DNA from: JBFMAI01 sp040755725
GTDB lineage: Bacteria > Planctomycetota > Phycisphaerae > UBA1845 > Fen-1342
Length of the DNA stretch: 62,400 bases
Reading direction: 5' to 3'
Assembly (NCBI GenBank): GCA_040755725.1
Contig: JBFMAI010000005.1
Coordinates: 1 to 62,400, forward strand
A program made the translations under genes and the position numbers. Below the pieces are notes generated by a model, which worked only from the letters and a program-made list of their open reading frames with translations, did no database searches and was not told where the DNA came from. Below are positions 1-8,431 of the stretch, in pieces (positions within the stretch are counted from its first letter, which is position 1; each line of letters begins with the position of its first letter).

Positions 1-2
1 CT

Positions 3-212
3 AAGCTGCTCGGGCTAGTCCAGGAGCAGGGTCCGATCATGTGGCTGTTCCGCACGCGCCGGGATGAATCCCCGCGCTGGGCCGTGGCGGCGCGAATGAC
101 GCAACTCACGGCCGAAACAGAAGATGCGCCTCACCAGTCCAGTCGCGGCCCACACGCCGACGGCCGCTCACGCAGGAGAACGCACCATGAAACGGGCTTG
201 GACGATCGGTAA
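3..212 (+). CDS. C-terminal end of an unidentified upstream gene (partial)
   Basis: One frame is open from the left window edge to a TAA at 210-212 and runs 26 bases into the start of the chemoreceptor gene. The readable tail begins KLLGLVQEQGPIMWLF and becomes rich in Arg, His and Ser towards the end. No family is recognised. The short overlap would suit an operon with the chemoreceptor, but the last part overlaps another start region and could be chance read-through in GC-rich DNA. The part inside the window is too short to decide. Confidence 0.3.
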   Translation, partial: KLLGLVQEQGPIMWLFRTRRDESPRWAVAARMTQLTAETEDAPHQSSRGPHADGRSRRRTHHETGLDDR

Positions 213-2229
213 GAAACTCGTCGTGTCGTTCCTCGGAGTGGCCATGATCACCCTACTGCTGGGCGGGGTCGGCTATTACGGGGCCATCGAGAGCGGAAAG
301 GCCATTCACCAGGCCGCGGAGGTGCAACTCCCGTCGGTCTCTAACCTCATGATCATCAAGGAGGCCGCCACCGCCATCAAGACCGCCCAGCGGACGCTGC
401 TTGACCTGTCCCTCGCTCCGGAGGAGCGCAAGGCCCAGTACCAGCGCATTCAGGAGGCCCGCGACCGCTATGGGAAGGCGTGGGACATCTACGACAAGCT
501 GCCCAAGAGCCCGCAGGAAGCCGACCTGTGGCAGAAGCTCGGCGTCGCCTGGGACGGATGGCGCAAGGACAACAACGTCTTCATCAAAAACTCCGAGGAG
601 TTCGACGCGCTCAGCGTTCAGGATCCCAGCGGGCTGCGGGCCGACATGGAGAAGTTCCGCGGCGACCACTACAACCTCGTGGGCAAGTCGCTGGCGGCGG
701 TGTTCTCCAAGGAAGTCTTCGACGGCGGCGAGGACCACACCCAGTGCGCCCTGGGCAAGTGGATGGCCGCCTTCAAGACGCAGAATCCCGAACTGCTGGC
801 CGTCATGAAGGAAATTGACGAGCCCCACCACAAGTTCCACGCCGCCGTCCGACAAGTCAAGGAACTGATCAAGGCGGGCGACACGGAGGCCGCCACCGAG
901 CTGGCCAAGAAGGACATCGTCGGCGGGTCGGCCATCGTCTCGGACTATATCAACAAGCTGGTCGCCCAAGGCAAGCGGGCGAACGAGATCGGTGAGGCGG
1001 CCCGCACGCATGCCCTCACCGCCTGCCGGAAGAGCGAACGCGAGGTCAACGCGCTGCTCGACCAGCTCGCGGACGTCTGCCTGACGGCCTCCGCCGCGAA
1101 CGCGACCCAGGCCACCAACCAGGCGGCCTTCCTGAAGACGGTGTCCATCGTGGCCGTGGCCGTCGGCGTCGCCGCCGCCATCGCCCTGGGTATCATCATC
1201 GCGCGCAGCCTGAACAAGACGCTGACGCGCATTGCGATGGCGCTCGGGACCGGCGCGGACGAAGTCAACGATGCCGCCGCCCAGGTCTCGTCCGCGTCCC
1301 AGCAGTTGGCCGAGGGGGCCAGCCAGCAGGCGTCGTCGCTCGAAGAGACCAGCAGCGCCCTCGAGCAGATGGCCGCCATGACCCGCACCAACGCCGAGAA
1401 CTCCCAGAAGGCCGACGGCCTGACCCGCCAGGCCCGCGACGCCGCCGACCAGGGCAGCACCGTCGTCGCCGAACTCAACCAGGCCATGCAGGGCATCAGC
1501 GACGCCAGCCAGCAGATCAGCAAAATCCTCAAGGTCATCGAGGAGATCGCCTTCCAGACCAACCTCCTGGCCCTCAATGCCGCCGTCGAGGCCGCCCGCG
1601 CCGGCGAGCACGGCAAAGGCTTCGCCGTCGTGGCCGAGGAAGTCCGCAACCTGGCCCAGCGGGCCGGCGGCGCCGCCAAGGAGATCAGCGACCTCATCGC
1701 TAACTCCACGCAACGCAGCCAGGAAGGGGTCAAGATCGCCGAGAACGTCGGCACCAGCCTGGGCGGCATCCTGACCAACGTGAAGAACGTCTCCGACCTG
1801 GTCAACGGCATCGCCAAGGGCAGCCAGGAACAGGCCCAGGGCGTCGAGCAGATCAACATCGCCGTCTCCCAGATGGACAAGGTAACCCAGCAGAACGCCG
1901 CCGGCGCCGAGGAGGCCGCGTCGGCGTCCGAAGAGTTGGCCGCCCAGGCCCAGACGCTCAAGGCGATGGTCAACGAGCTGCTGGCCCTCGTGCAGGGCGA
2001 TCACGGTGACCGTGGCAACGCGGGACCGTCGCCGACGAATTACAACCCCGCGCAGCCGGCCAAGAGGAAGACCGCCAAGCCGGCCACGCACTTCGCCCAC
2101 TTGCACAAGACCGCGACCGCACACGCCGCCGCTTCAGCCAGTGGCCACGGCGGTGCGGCGGACGACAACCCCCAGTATGAGCCCGCGCCCACGGAGAAGG
2201 ATTCCTCCGGCGGCCTGAGCGCGTTCTAA
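187..2229 (+). CDS. Methyl-accepting chemotaxis protein with an extracytoplasmic CZB-like zinc domain
   Basis: Chemoreceptor that would signal through CheW/CheA. The start at 187 follows an AGGAG at 174-178; an upstream in-frame ATG at 124 has no such site. With this start the protein is 680 residues. Transmembrane helix 1 is at about 11-33 and helix 2 at about 318-340. Between them lies a region matching the chemoreceptor zinc-binding (CZB) pattern: His161, then H-TQ-C-ALGKW with Cys187, then EPHHKFH with His214 and His218. The cytoplasmic half is a long coiled-coil signalling domain with the hairpin core EIAFQTNLLALNAAVEAARA. No clear HAMP domain is seen. CZB domains are commonly cytoplasmic and C-terminal; here it is predicted outside the membrane. 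The C-terminus is Ala/Pro-rich and ends GGLSAF, with no CheR pentapeptide. Confidence 0.93.
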   Translation: MKRAWTIGKKLVVSFLGVAMITLLLGGVGYYGAIESGKAIHQAAEVQLPSVSNLMIIKEAATAIKTAQRTLLDLSLAPEERKAQYQRIQEARDRYGKAWDIYDKLPKSPQEADLWQKLGVAWDGWRKDNNVFIKNSEEFDALSVQDPSGLRADMEKFRGDHYNLVGKSLAAVFSKEVFDGGEDHTQCALGKWMAAFKTQNPELLAVMKEIDEPHHKFHAAVRQVKELIKAGDTEAATELAKKDIVGGSAIVSDYINKLVAQGKRANEIGEAARTHALTACRKSEREVNALLDQLADVCLTASAANATQATNQAAFLKTVSIVAVAVGVAAAIALGIIIARSLNKTLTRIAMALGTGADEVNDAAAQVSSASQQLAEGASQQASSLEETSSALEQMAAMTRTNAENSQKADGLTRQARDAADQGSTVVAELNQAMQGISDASQQISKILKVIEEIAFQTNLLALNAAVEAARAGEHGKGFAVVAEEVRNLAQRAGGAAKEISDLIANSTQRSQEGVKIAENVGTSLGGILTNVKNVSDLVNGIAKGSQEQAQGVEQINIAVSQMDKVTQQNAAGAEEAASASEELAAQAQTLKAMVNELLALVQGDHGDRGNAGPSPTNYNPAQPAKRKTAKPATHFAHLHKTATAHAAASASGHGGAADDNPQYEPAPTEKDSSGGLSAF

Positions 2230-2251
2230 CGAACCCGGTGTCACGTGTGTG

Positions 2252-2283
2252 GGGGGCGCCGGCCGTCCCCGGTCGGCGCCCCC
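2252..2283 (+). terminator. Strong GC hairpin after the chemoreceptor gene
   Basis: GGGGGCGCCG at 2252-2261 pairs perfectly with CGGCGCCCCC at 2274-2283, and three further pairs close the loop. It starts 22 bases after the chemoreceptor stop. There is no U-run, which is usual for GC-rich genomes, so it may be a weak or Rho-assisted terminator. Confidence 0.6.
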
Positions 2284-2397
2284 TCCTGCCTTGCGCCGCT
2301 CTGGCCGCCGCGTGCCCGTCGGGGTATACTTCCCGACGGATTCGGATTCGCTCCCCACCGCGGCTCGTCGGGGCCGTTGGCCGGTGGGGGTGTCAGC

Positions 2398-2472
2398 GGT
2401 GGCGTAGCTCAGCTGGTTTAGAGCGGCGGATTCATAACCCGCAGGTCGACGGTTCAAGTCCGTCCGCCACCA
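2398..2472 (+). tRNA. tRNA-Met (CAT anticodon)
   Basis: A full cloverleaf can be drawn. The acceptor stem GGTGGCG (2398-2404) pairs with CGCCACC (2465-2471), followed by discriminator A2472. The D arm is GCTC/GAGC. The anticodon loop TTCATAA gives CAT at 2433-2435. The T arm GACGG/CCGTC encloses TTCAAGT. The 3' CCA is not encoded. The innermost anticodon-stem pair is an A-C mismatch (2430 with 2438). The anticodon stem resembles elongator tRNA-Met more than the lysidine-type tRNA-Ile2, but the two cannot be separated with certainty by eye. Confidence 0.92.
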
Positions 2473-2689
2473 TTGGGGGCGTCTGGCACCACCGGGCCGC
2501 GCCCGTGCGGCAGCGGCCTTGCGCTCGGCCAACACTGCTCCCTCACGGTCGCAGCTCGGATCGAGGGACTGGTCGATTAGGCGCGTGTAGGCGAATCCTC
2601 AGACGCCGGTGCATGCTGTTTTCAGCGCGGCGCCCACTTATTAAACTGCCCCCAATTCGAGACCCAGGCCCGTTACGGAGCAGCACCGC

Positions 2690-3628
2690 ATGGCCGTTCA
2701 TCTGCAAGGACGACACCTGTTGTCGATGAAAGACCTCACCGGCGATGAGATCGTCGCCATCCTCGACCTGGCCGACGACCTCAAGACCCATCGCGAGAAG
2801 TGGTTCAAGGCCGCCCCTTTGGCCGGCCTGACCCTCGGCATGCTCTTCCAGAAACCCTCGCTGCGCACCCGCGTCTCGTTCGAGACCGGGATGACCCGCC
2901 TGGGCGGCCACGCCATCTACCTGTCGCCGGTGGATTTCAAGATCGGCGAGCGGGAGACGACCGAGGACATCGCCATCGTGCTGGCCCGCTACGTGGACCT
3001 CATCATGGCCCGCGTGTTCGGGCACAACATTGTCGAGGACCTCGCGCGGCACGCGACGTGCCCCGTCATCAACGGGCTGAGCGATTTTGAGCACCCCTGT
3101 CAGATTCTGGCGGACTTGCAGACCATCCGCGAGCGCAAACGCACGCTGAAGGGCCTCACGCTCAACTACGTCGGCGACGGGAACAACGTGGCCCATTCGC
3201 TGATGTACGGCGGCGCCCGCGTCGGGATGAACGTGACGGTGACCTCGCCGCCGGGCTTCGAGCCGCAGTCCAAGGTGCTGGAAGAGTCCCAGCAGATCGC
3301 CAAACAGAACGGCGGCGCCGTCCGGGTCGTCCACGAGCCCGCGGCGGGGGCGAAGAACGCGGACGTTGTGTACACCGACGTGTGGACGTCGATGGGGCAG
3401 GAAGCGGAGGCCGCGGCCCGCAAGAAGAAGTTCGCGGGGTTCCAGGTCAACGCGGCCCTCATGGAGCACGCCCGGCCCGACGCGATCATCCTGCACTGCC
3501 TGCCGGCACACTACGGCGACGAGATCGACTACGCCGTCTCGCGGACGCCGAACTCGGCCATCTTCGACCAGGCCGAGAACCGGATGCACGCGCAGAACGC
3601 ACTGATGATGAAGCTGATAGGGTTGTAG
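2690..3628 (+). CDS. argF: Ornithine carbamoyltransferase
   Basis: Transfers the carbamoyl group of carbamoyl phosphate to ornithine, giving citrulline in arginine synthesis (EC 2.1.3.3). At 312 residues it has normal length. The carbamoyl-phosphate loop is SLRTR at 57-61, within FQKPSLRTRVSFE; many relatives have STRTR. HPCQ is at 135-138, the ornithine-side SMG loop at 234-236 within DVWTSMGQE, and HCLPA at 269-273. It stands alone: no other arg gene is nearby, tRNA-Met lies upstream and a peptidase downstream. The stop codon lies inside a palindromic repeat. Aspartate and N-acetylornithine carbamoyltransferases are less likely given HCLPAHYGDEI and the SMG loop. Confidence 0.95.
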   Translation: MAVHLQGRHLLSMKDLTGDEIVAILDLADDLKTHREKWFKAAPLAGLTLGMLFQKPSLRTRVSFETGMTRLGGHAIYLSPVDFKIGERETTEDIAIVLARYVDLIMARVFGHNIVEDLARHATCPVINGLSDFEHPCQILADLQTIRERKRTLKGLTLNYVGDGNNVAHSLMYGGARVGMNVTVTSPPGFEPQSKVLEESQQIAKQNGGAVRVVHEPAAGAKNADVVYTDVWTSMGQEAEAAARKKKFAGFQVNAALMEHARPDAIILHCLPAHYGDEIDYAVSRTPNSAIFDQAENRMHAQNALMMKLIGL

Positions 3629-3681
3629 CGGTTGGACTCCGCTGCAACGGCATAACGCCGGACTCGGAGGTCCGGCGCTAC
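3625..3681 (+). repeat. Palindromic repeat overlapping the argF stop; likely terminator
   Basis: GTAGCG at 3625-3630 is mirrored by CGCTAC at 3676-3681. Inside, CGCCGGAC (3656-3663) pairs with GTCCGGCG (3670-3677) around a six-base loop. The argF TAG (3626-3628) lies in the outer arm. The structure could end transcription of argF. Confidence 0.5.
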
Positions 3682-3781
3682 AGGGGAGGGCGGCCGCTCT
3701 CGCTGGCCAACCGGCGCGCCGCGCGGCTATCATCCGTTGCTTCTGGACGATTCCAGACCGACGTGCAGATAGGAGGCCTCG

Positions 3782-5926
3782 ATGTACTCGCGCGTTTTCG
3801 TCGCCCTCGCAACGACTTGCGTGGCCGCGCTCGCCCGCGCCCAGACTCCCCCGGCGCGGCCCGCCCTCACCTACCCGCAAACCGTCACCGTCGAGCAGGT
3901 GGACGACTACCACGGCGTGAAGGTGGCCGACCCGTACCGCTGGCTGGAGGACCTGGACTCGCCGCAGACGGCGGCGTGGGTGCAGGCCCAGAACGAGGTG
4001 ACCTTCAAGTTCCTCGGCGAAATCCCGGCCCGCGAGAAGATCCGCGCGCGGATCACCCGGCTGTGGGACTTCGAGAAGTACGGCACGCCCTTCAAAGAGG
4101 GCGGCCGGTACTTCTACAGCAAGAACGACGGCCTCCAGCCGCAAGCCGTCATCTACGTCACCGAGGCCCTGAACGCCGAGCCGCGGGTGCTCATCGACCC
4201 CAATATGTTCTCCGCCGACGGGACCGTGGCCCTGGCCGCGCTGTCGATCAGCGACGATGGCAAATTGGCCGCCTACGGCGTATCGACCGGCGGCTCCGAC
4301 TGGGTGACCTTCAAGGTCCGCCAGGTGGACACGGGCGCAGACCTCCCGGACGAGGTGAAGTGGACGAAGTTCTCCGGGGCCTCCTGGACCAGGGACGGCC
4401 GGGGGTTCTACTACAGCCGCTTCGACGAGCCGGCGGGCAACAAGCTCGGCGACGTGACCTACTACCACAAGCTCTACTATCACCGCCTCGGCACGCCACA
4501 GTCGGAAGACCAGCTCGTCTACCACCGGCCGGACCAGAAGGAGTGGGAATTTGCGGGATCGGTGACCGAGGACGGGCAGTACCTGATTATCGTCGTCTTT
4601 CACGGGACGGAGCGGAAGAACCGTATTTACTACCAGGACCTGAAAGCGGCCGACGGACGGACGGTCGAGTTGCTCAACGACTTCGACGCCGAATACGGCT
4701 TCGTCGGCAACGACGGGCCGGTGTTCTGGTTCCAGACCGACCTGGACGCCCCGCGCGGGCGCCTGATTGCCATCGATACTCGGCGGCCCGAGCGCGCGAA
4801 CTGGAAGGAGTTGATCCCGCAGGCGGCCGAGACGCTCACCGGTGTCAGCGTCGTGGGAAACACGTTCTTCGCCAGCTACCTCAAGGACGCCCACAGCGTC
4901 GTGCGGCTGTTCGACCTCACCGGCAGACCACTCCGCGAGCTGGAGCTGCCCGGCCTCGGGTCCGCGGGCGGCTTTGGCGGCAAGCGCACCGACACCGAGA
5001 CCTTCTACAACTTCACCAGCTTCAGCGTCCCCAACACCATCTACCGCTATGACCTGACCACGGGCCAAAGCGCGGTCTTCCGCCAGCCGAAGGTGGATTT
5101 CGACCCGGGCCGCTATGAAACGAAGCAGATCTTCTATAACAGCAAAGACGGCACACGCATCCCCATGTTCATCACGCACAAGACGGGACTGCGGCTCGAT
5201 GGAAACAACCCGACGCTACTGTACGGCTACGGCGGCTTCAACGTCTCGCTGACGCCGTACTTCTCCGTCTCCCGGCTGGTGTGGCTCGAGCTGGGCGGCG
5301 TCTACGCGCTGGCGAACATCCGCGGCGGGGGCGAGTACGGCACCGAATGGCACGACGCGGGCAAGCTGCACAACAAGCAGAACTGCTTCGATGATTTCAT
5401 CGCCGCCGCCGAATGGCTCATCGCCAACAAGTACACCAGCCCCAAGAAGCTGGCGATCCTGGGCGGGAGCAATGGCGGGCTGCTCGTCGGAGCGTGCATG
5501 ACCCAGCGGCCCGACCTGTTCGGGGCGTGCCTGGCCGCCGTGGGCGTGCTCGACATGCTCCGGTTCACGAAGTTCACGATCGGCTGGGAGTGGGTGTCGG
5601 ATTACGGGTCGCCGGATGATCCCGCCGGGTTCGAGACGCTGTACAAGTACAGCCCGTTGCACAACCTGAAGGCGGGGACGTGTTACCCCCCTACCCTGGT
5701 GACGACCGCCGACCATGACGATCGCGTCGTGCCGGCCCACAGCTTCAAGTTCATCTCGGCCCTCCAGGCGGCCCAGGGCTGCGACAACCCGGTGCTGATC
5801 CGCATCGAGACCAAGGCCGGCCACGGCGGCGGCAAGCCGACGCAGAAGATCATCGAGGAAGCAACCGACCAATACGCCTTCCTGGTGCGCGTCCTGGGCG
5901 TCGACGCGTCGGCGTTGGGCAATTGA
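3782..5926 (+). CDS. Prolyl oligopeptidase, S9A family, secreted
   Basis: Serine peptidase that would cleave short peptides after proline (prolyl endopeptidase type). AGGAGG at 3771-3776 lies five bases before the ATG. Residues 1-21 form a signal peptide ending ARAQ, so the enzyme acts outside the cytoplasm. The N-terminal S9 segment DPYRWLEDLDSPQTAAWVQAQN leads into a beta-propeller. The C-terminal alpha/beta-hydrolase domain carries the nucleophile in GGSNGG (Ser563), an acid in TADHDDRVVP (about 647) and His in KAGHGGGK (about 681). Length of 714 residues is normal for the family. It looks monocistronic. Confidence 0.93.
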   Translation: MYSRVFVALATTCVAALARAQTPPARPALTYPQTVTVEQVDDYHGVKVADPYRWLEDLDSPQTAAWVQAQNEVTFKFLGEIPAREKIRARITRLWDFEKYGTPFKEGGRYFYSKNDGLQPQAVIYVTEALNAEPRVLIDPNMFSADGTVALAALSISDDGKLAAYGVSTGGSDWVTFKVRQVDTGADLPDEVKWTKFSGASWTRDGRGFYYSRFDEPAGNKLGDVTYYHKLYYHRLGTPQSEDQLVYHRPDQKEWEFAGSVTEDGQYLIIVVFHGTERKNRIYYQDLKAADGRTVELLNDFDAEYGFVGNDGPVFWFQTDLDAPRGRLIAIDTRRPERANWKELIPQAAETLTGVSVVGNTFFASYLKDAHSVVRLFDLTGRPLRELELPGLGSAGGFGGKRTDTETFYNFTSFSVPNTIYRYDLTTGQSAVFRQPKVDFDPGRYETKQIFYNSKDGTRIPMFITHKTGLRLDGNNPTLLYGYGGFNVSLTPYFSVSRLVWLELGGVYALANIRGGGEYGTEWHDAGKLHNKQNCFDDFIAAAEWLIANKYTSPKKLAILGGSNGGLLVGACMTQRPDLFGACLAAVGVLDMLRFTKFTIGWEWVSDYGSPDDPAGFETLYKYSPLHNLKAGTCYPPTLVTTADHDDRVVPAHSFKFISALQAAQGCDNPVLIRIETKAGHGGGKPTQKIIEEATDQYAFLVRVLGVDASALGN

Positions 5927-6210
5927 CGGCGTGCGCATAACCGATTGTCGGCGAGCGCGGCCCCGCAGGGGCGACAACCCGTTGACGGCCGCGCCTCGGC
6001 ACCGGGCAGCGCGCCGGGGCTAGCCAACGTCAGGGGCTATCGCCCCCCGGGCGATCGACGGTCGCACCGCGGGGCCGGCCAACAGCCACCCGCCGCCTCG
6101 TGGGGGGCGAAGGGCCGATCCACGGCACGACCTGCGATGCCCCGGGCCGGCTCGAATCGCCCGGTCAGTCGAGTTACCATGCCGCCGACGCGGGGGGCTC
6201 GGTGGTGTAA

Positions 6211-8184
6211 ATGCGCCATAGGACAGGCCGCGAAAACCCACCAACACGGCGCCGGACGGACAAGCGTGATGTCGCCGCGCGCATCGCCGGCGAACACAGT
6301 ACCGACGACCGACGCTCCGGCGAACGCGGACTCACAGCGCGCGGCGCCCGCGCGCCCGGCCGGCCAACGGCCGGCTCCGCGCGGCGCGGCCGCGACCTGC
6401 TCGTGGCCTCGGTCATCTTCCTGGCCGCCTTGGCGACGCGCCTCGGGTTCCTGTCGTCCACGCCGGATGGCGCATGGCCGCACTCCGTCTGTTTCGAGGG
6501 CGACGCACCGCTGTGGGTGCGCTACGCGGCCAGCCTGCAACGCGGCGAGCCATTCGAGTTCGACTTGCCAATCCACACGCCGGGCCTGGCCTACCTGTTG
6601 CGGTGGACCGGCGGGGCGTCGCCAACGGGCGGCTTCGTCGCGCACAAGGTCGTCTGGTGCCTTCTCGGTGCGGCAAGCTGCGTGCTCACTTGGCTCCTGG
6701 CCTGCCGCGTCTTCACCGCAAGCACGTGGGAGCGCGCGGCCCAATCCGGGCCGCGACCGTCAGGGAGCGGTGTCGCCGACGTGCGTTCGGCGGCACCGGT
6801 CCACCCTGAACGCATCGCCGTCGTGGCCGGGCTACTCGCCGCCGCGTCGTTCGCGCTCACCGTGCAGGCCACGTCGATCAACAACGAGACGCCGTACACG
6901 TTCCTGCTCTTGCTGATCGCGCTGCTCACGCTGCGCGTCGCCGAGCGGCCGACCGCTGCCAACCTGCTGATTCTCGCCGCGCTGCACGGCGTCGCGGTGC
7001 TCTTCCGTGCCGAGCACACGCTCCTATTCGTGGCGCTGGGCGCGTACCTGGCCTGGCGCTGGCGGCGCGCGACCGCGCCGGCGGCCCCACATGGTCCGCC
7101 AGGGTCGCGGCTCGGTGTGGTCACCGGCTTGGCGATTATCGCCGTCGGGTTCTTCCTCGTTCCGCTCCCGTGGAACATCCGCAGCTACCGCGCGATCCAA
7201 CGCTTCAACACCGTGGAGCCGCGGCCGATCGACTACGCCTCGGCCCGCGTGCCCTGGGCCCCGGACGCGGTCGAATACGTGCGCGGTCTGCCGGCGTTCG
7301 CCCGCGAGGGCAACTTCCTCCGGCTCACCGACCTCGCCGCCGCCGCGGGCGTCAACCCCGTCACACGCGAGTTCGTTGAACACTGGTTTCGCGCGGAGAC
7401 CGGCTACGTCCCGCGCCCGATGTCGCCGTGGACCTTCGTGAGCAACCAGGGGCCGCTCTGCTTCGCCCTGGCGAACCACGCGAACACCGACGGCGGGTTC
7501 TCAACCGCGCTGCTCGACGAGATCGGCGGCCCGACCGGACTCTCGTTCGGCTATCCGCCTCACCTGCAAGTCTTCCAACAAGGCTACCGCCTCGGCCTGC
7601 GGTATTGGTTTGAGCACCGCACCGACGCGCCGCGGCTCCTCGGCCGCAAACTCGCGATCTTCGGCTCCGGGCTGACGCAGGGCCTGACGCCGCTCAATGT
7701 GCCGCTGGGCGTCGCCGGCCTTCGTCGTCCCGCGGACCAGTTTGGCGCCGCCGCGTCTCCACCCTGGGTGTGGCCCGGCGTCCTGTTCGCGCTGGCCGCG
7801 ATTGGCACGTGGGTGTGCCTGCGGCATCGCGTCGGGAGCGTGCTGCTGATTGTCGTCGCACAGAAAGTCGTGATTGCACTGCTGTTTTTCGGCTATGTCC
7901 GCCAGGCGGCGTCGATCTTCCCATTCTTCGCTGTGCTAGTCGCTTTGGGGCTGGAAGTCGCCCTCCTCGCCCCCCTGCTGCGTCGCCGGCCCCGCCTGGC
8001 GGTGATGCCGCCCATCCTCATCACGGCGGCGGTCGCGGCGATCATCGGCATCGGGGCATTCTGCGCCACCCGCGACGTGCGGTACGACGTCTTCGGCGGC
8101 ATCGACCACACGCCGCAGTGGGGGCCCGGCGCGTTCGAGTCCCACCAGCCGCTCACGATTCGCCAAGTTGGGCCGACGCCCTGA
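6211..8184 (+). CDS. Multi-pass membrane glycosyltransferase, GT39/PMT-like
   Basis: Likely transfers sugars from a polyprenyl-phosphate donor on the outer face of the membrane. After an Arg-rich start, helix 1 (about 62-80) is followed by the family's acidic loop, here CFEGDAPLW, with YAASLQRGEPFEFDLPIHTPGLAYLL after it. About ten more hydrophobic segments follow, and a soluble-looking insert lies between about 330 and 450. Acceptor and sugar cannot be read from sequence. No ribosome site is visible before the ATG, so the true start may lie further in. A 26-bp repeat found elsewhere in the window lies inside the gene at 6745-6770 and encodes part of a loop (SGPRPSGSGV). Confidence 0.72.
   Translation: MRHRTGRENPPTRRRTDKRDVAARIAGEHSTDDRRSGERGLTARGARAPGRPTAGSARRGRDLLVASVIFLAALATRLGFLSSTPDGAWPHSVCFEGDAPLWVRYAASLQRGEPFEFDLPIHTPGLAYLLRWTGGASPTGGFVAHKVVWCLLGAASCVLTWLLACRVFTASTWERAAQSGPRPSGSGVADVRSAAPVHPERIAVVAGLLAAASFALTVQATSINNETPYTFLLLLIALLTLRVAERPTAANLLILAALHGVAVLFRAEHTLLFVALGAYLAWRWRRATAPAAPHGPPGSRLGVVTGLAIIAVGFFLVPLPWNIRSYRAIQRFNTVEPRPIDYASARVPWAPDAVEYVRGLPAFAREGNFLRLTDLAAAAGVNPVTREFVEHWFRAETGYVPRPMSPWTFVSNQGPLCFALANHANTDGGFSTALLDEIGGPTGLSFGYPPHLQVFQQGYRLGLRYWFEHRTDAPRLLGRKLAIFGSGLTQGLTPLNVPLGVAGLRRPADQFGAAASPPWVWPGVLFALAAIGTWVCLRHRVGSVLLIVVAQKVVIALLFFGYVRQAASIFPFFAVLVALGLEVALLAPLLRRRPRLAVMPPILITAAVAAIIGIGAFCATRDVRYDVFGGIDHTPQWGPGAFESHQPLTIRQVGPTP
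6745..6770 (+). repeat. 26-bp dispersed repeat inside the glycosyltransferase gene
   Basis: Begins TCCGGGCCGCGACCGT and ends GGGAGCGG. It matches the copy at 52763-52788 at 24 of 26 positions. Here it is read in frame as part of a loop between two membrane segments. Confidence 0.5.
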
Positions 8185-8212
8185 CTAGATGACCGCGCGC
8201 GAACATGCGGCG

Positions 8213-8278
8213 CGGGAGGGCGATCCCGGCGCGCCCGGACTGCCGAGCCGCGGCCCGCCTGGAGGCTCGCCCTCCCCA
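8213..8278 (+). repeat. Partial copy of a GGGAGGGCGA...GCCGAGCCGCGG palindromic repeat
   Basis: Lies in the gap 8185-8431. Starts GGGAGGGCGA, contains TGCCGAGCCGCGG and ends CTCGCCCTCCC, the reverse complement of its start. Fuller relatives are at 32139-32214 and 55420-55492. Nothing coding is seen in the rest of the gap. Confidence 0.5.
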
Positions 8279-8431
8279 CGGGCGCCGCCGAGTCACGCAC
8301 GGCGATTCGGGTCACACGCAAGCCCCCGCGGGCCCCTCGGGTCCGGACCGGTCACGCGGCGCTGTCTTCTCACCACCTCCCCGATGGAGTCGGGTCGGCG
8401 GCGACCTCTTCTCCGGCCGCCACGCACCTAC

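Noticed and set aside
253..2124. 623-codon open frame antisense to the chemoreceptor
   Set aside because: GC-rich genes leave long open frames on the other strand. The translation is Gly/Leu/Arg/Val low complexity without domain order, while the sense frame is a clear chemoreceptor.
2325..2330. TATACT as the tRNA-Met promoter -10 box
   Set aside because: No acceptable -35 box lies 16-18 bases upstream.
2543..5179. 878-codon minus-strand frame across argF and the peptidase
   Set aside because: It is antisense to two well-supported genes and shows no motif.
5945..6916. 323-codon frame overlapping the glycosyltransferase start
   Set aside because: The text is Arg/Pro/Ser-rich and overlaps the clear membrane-protein frame.
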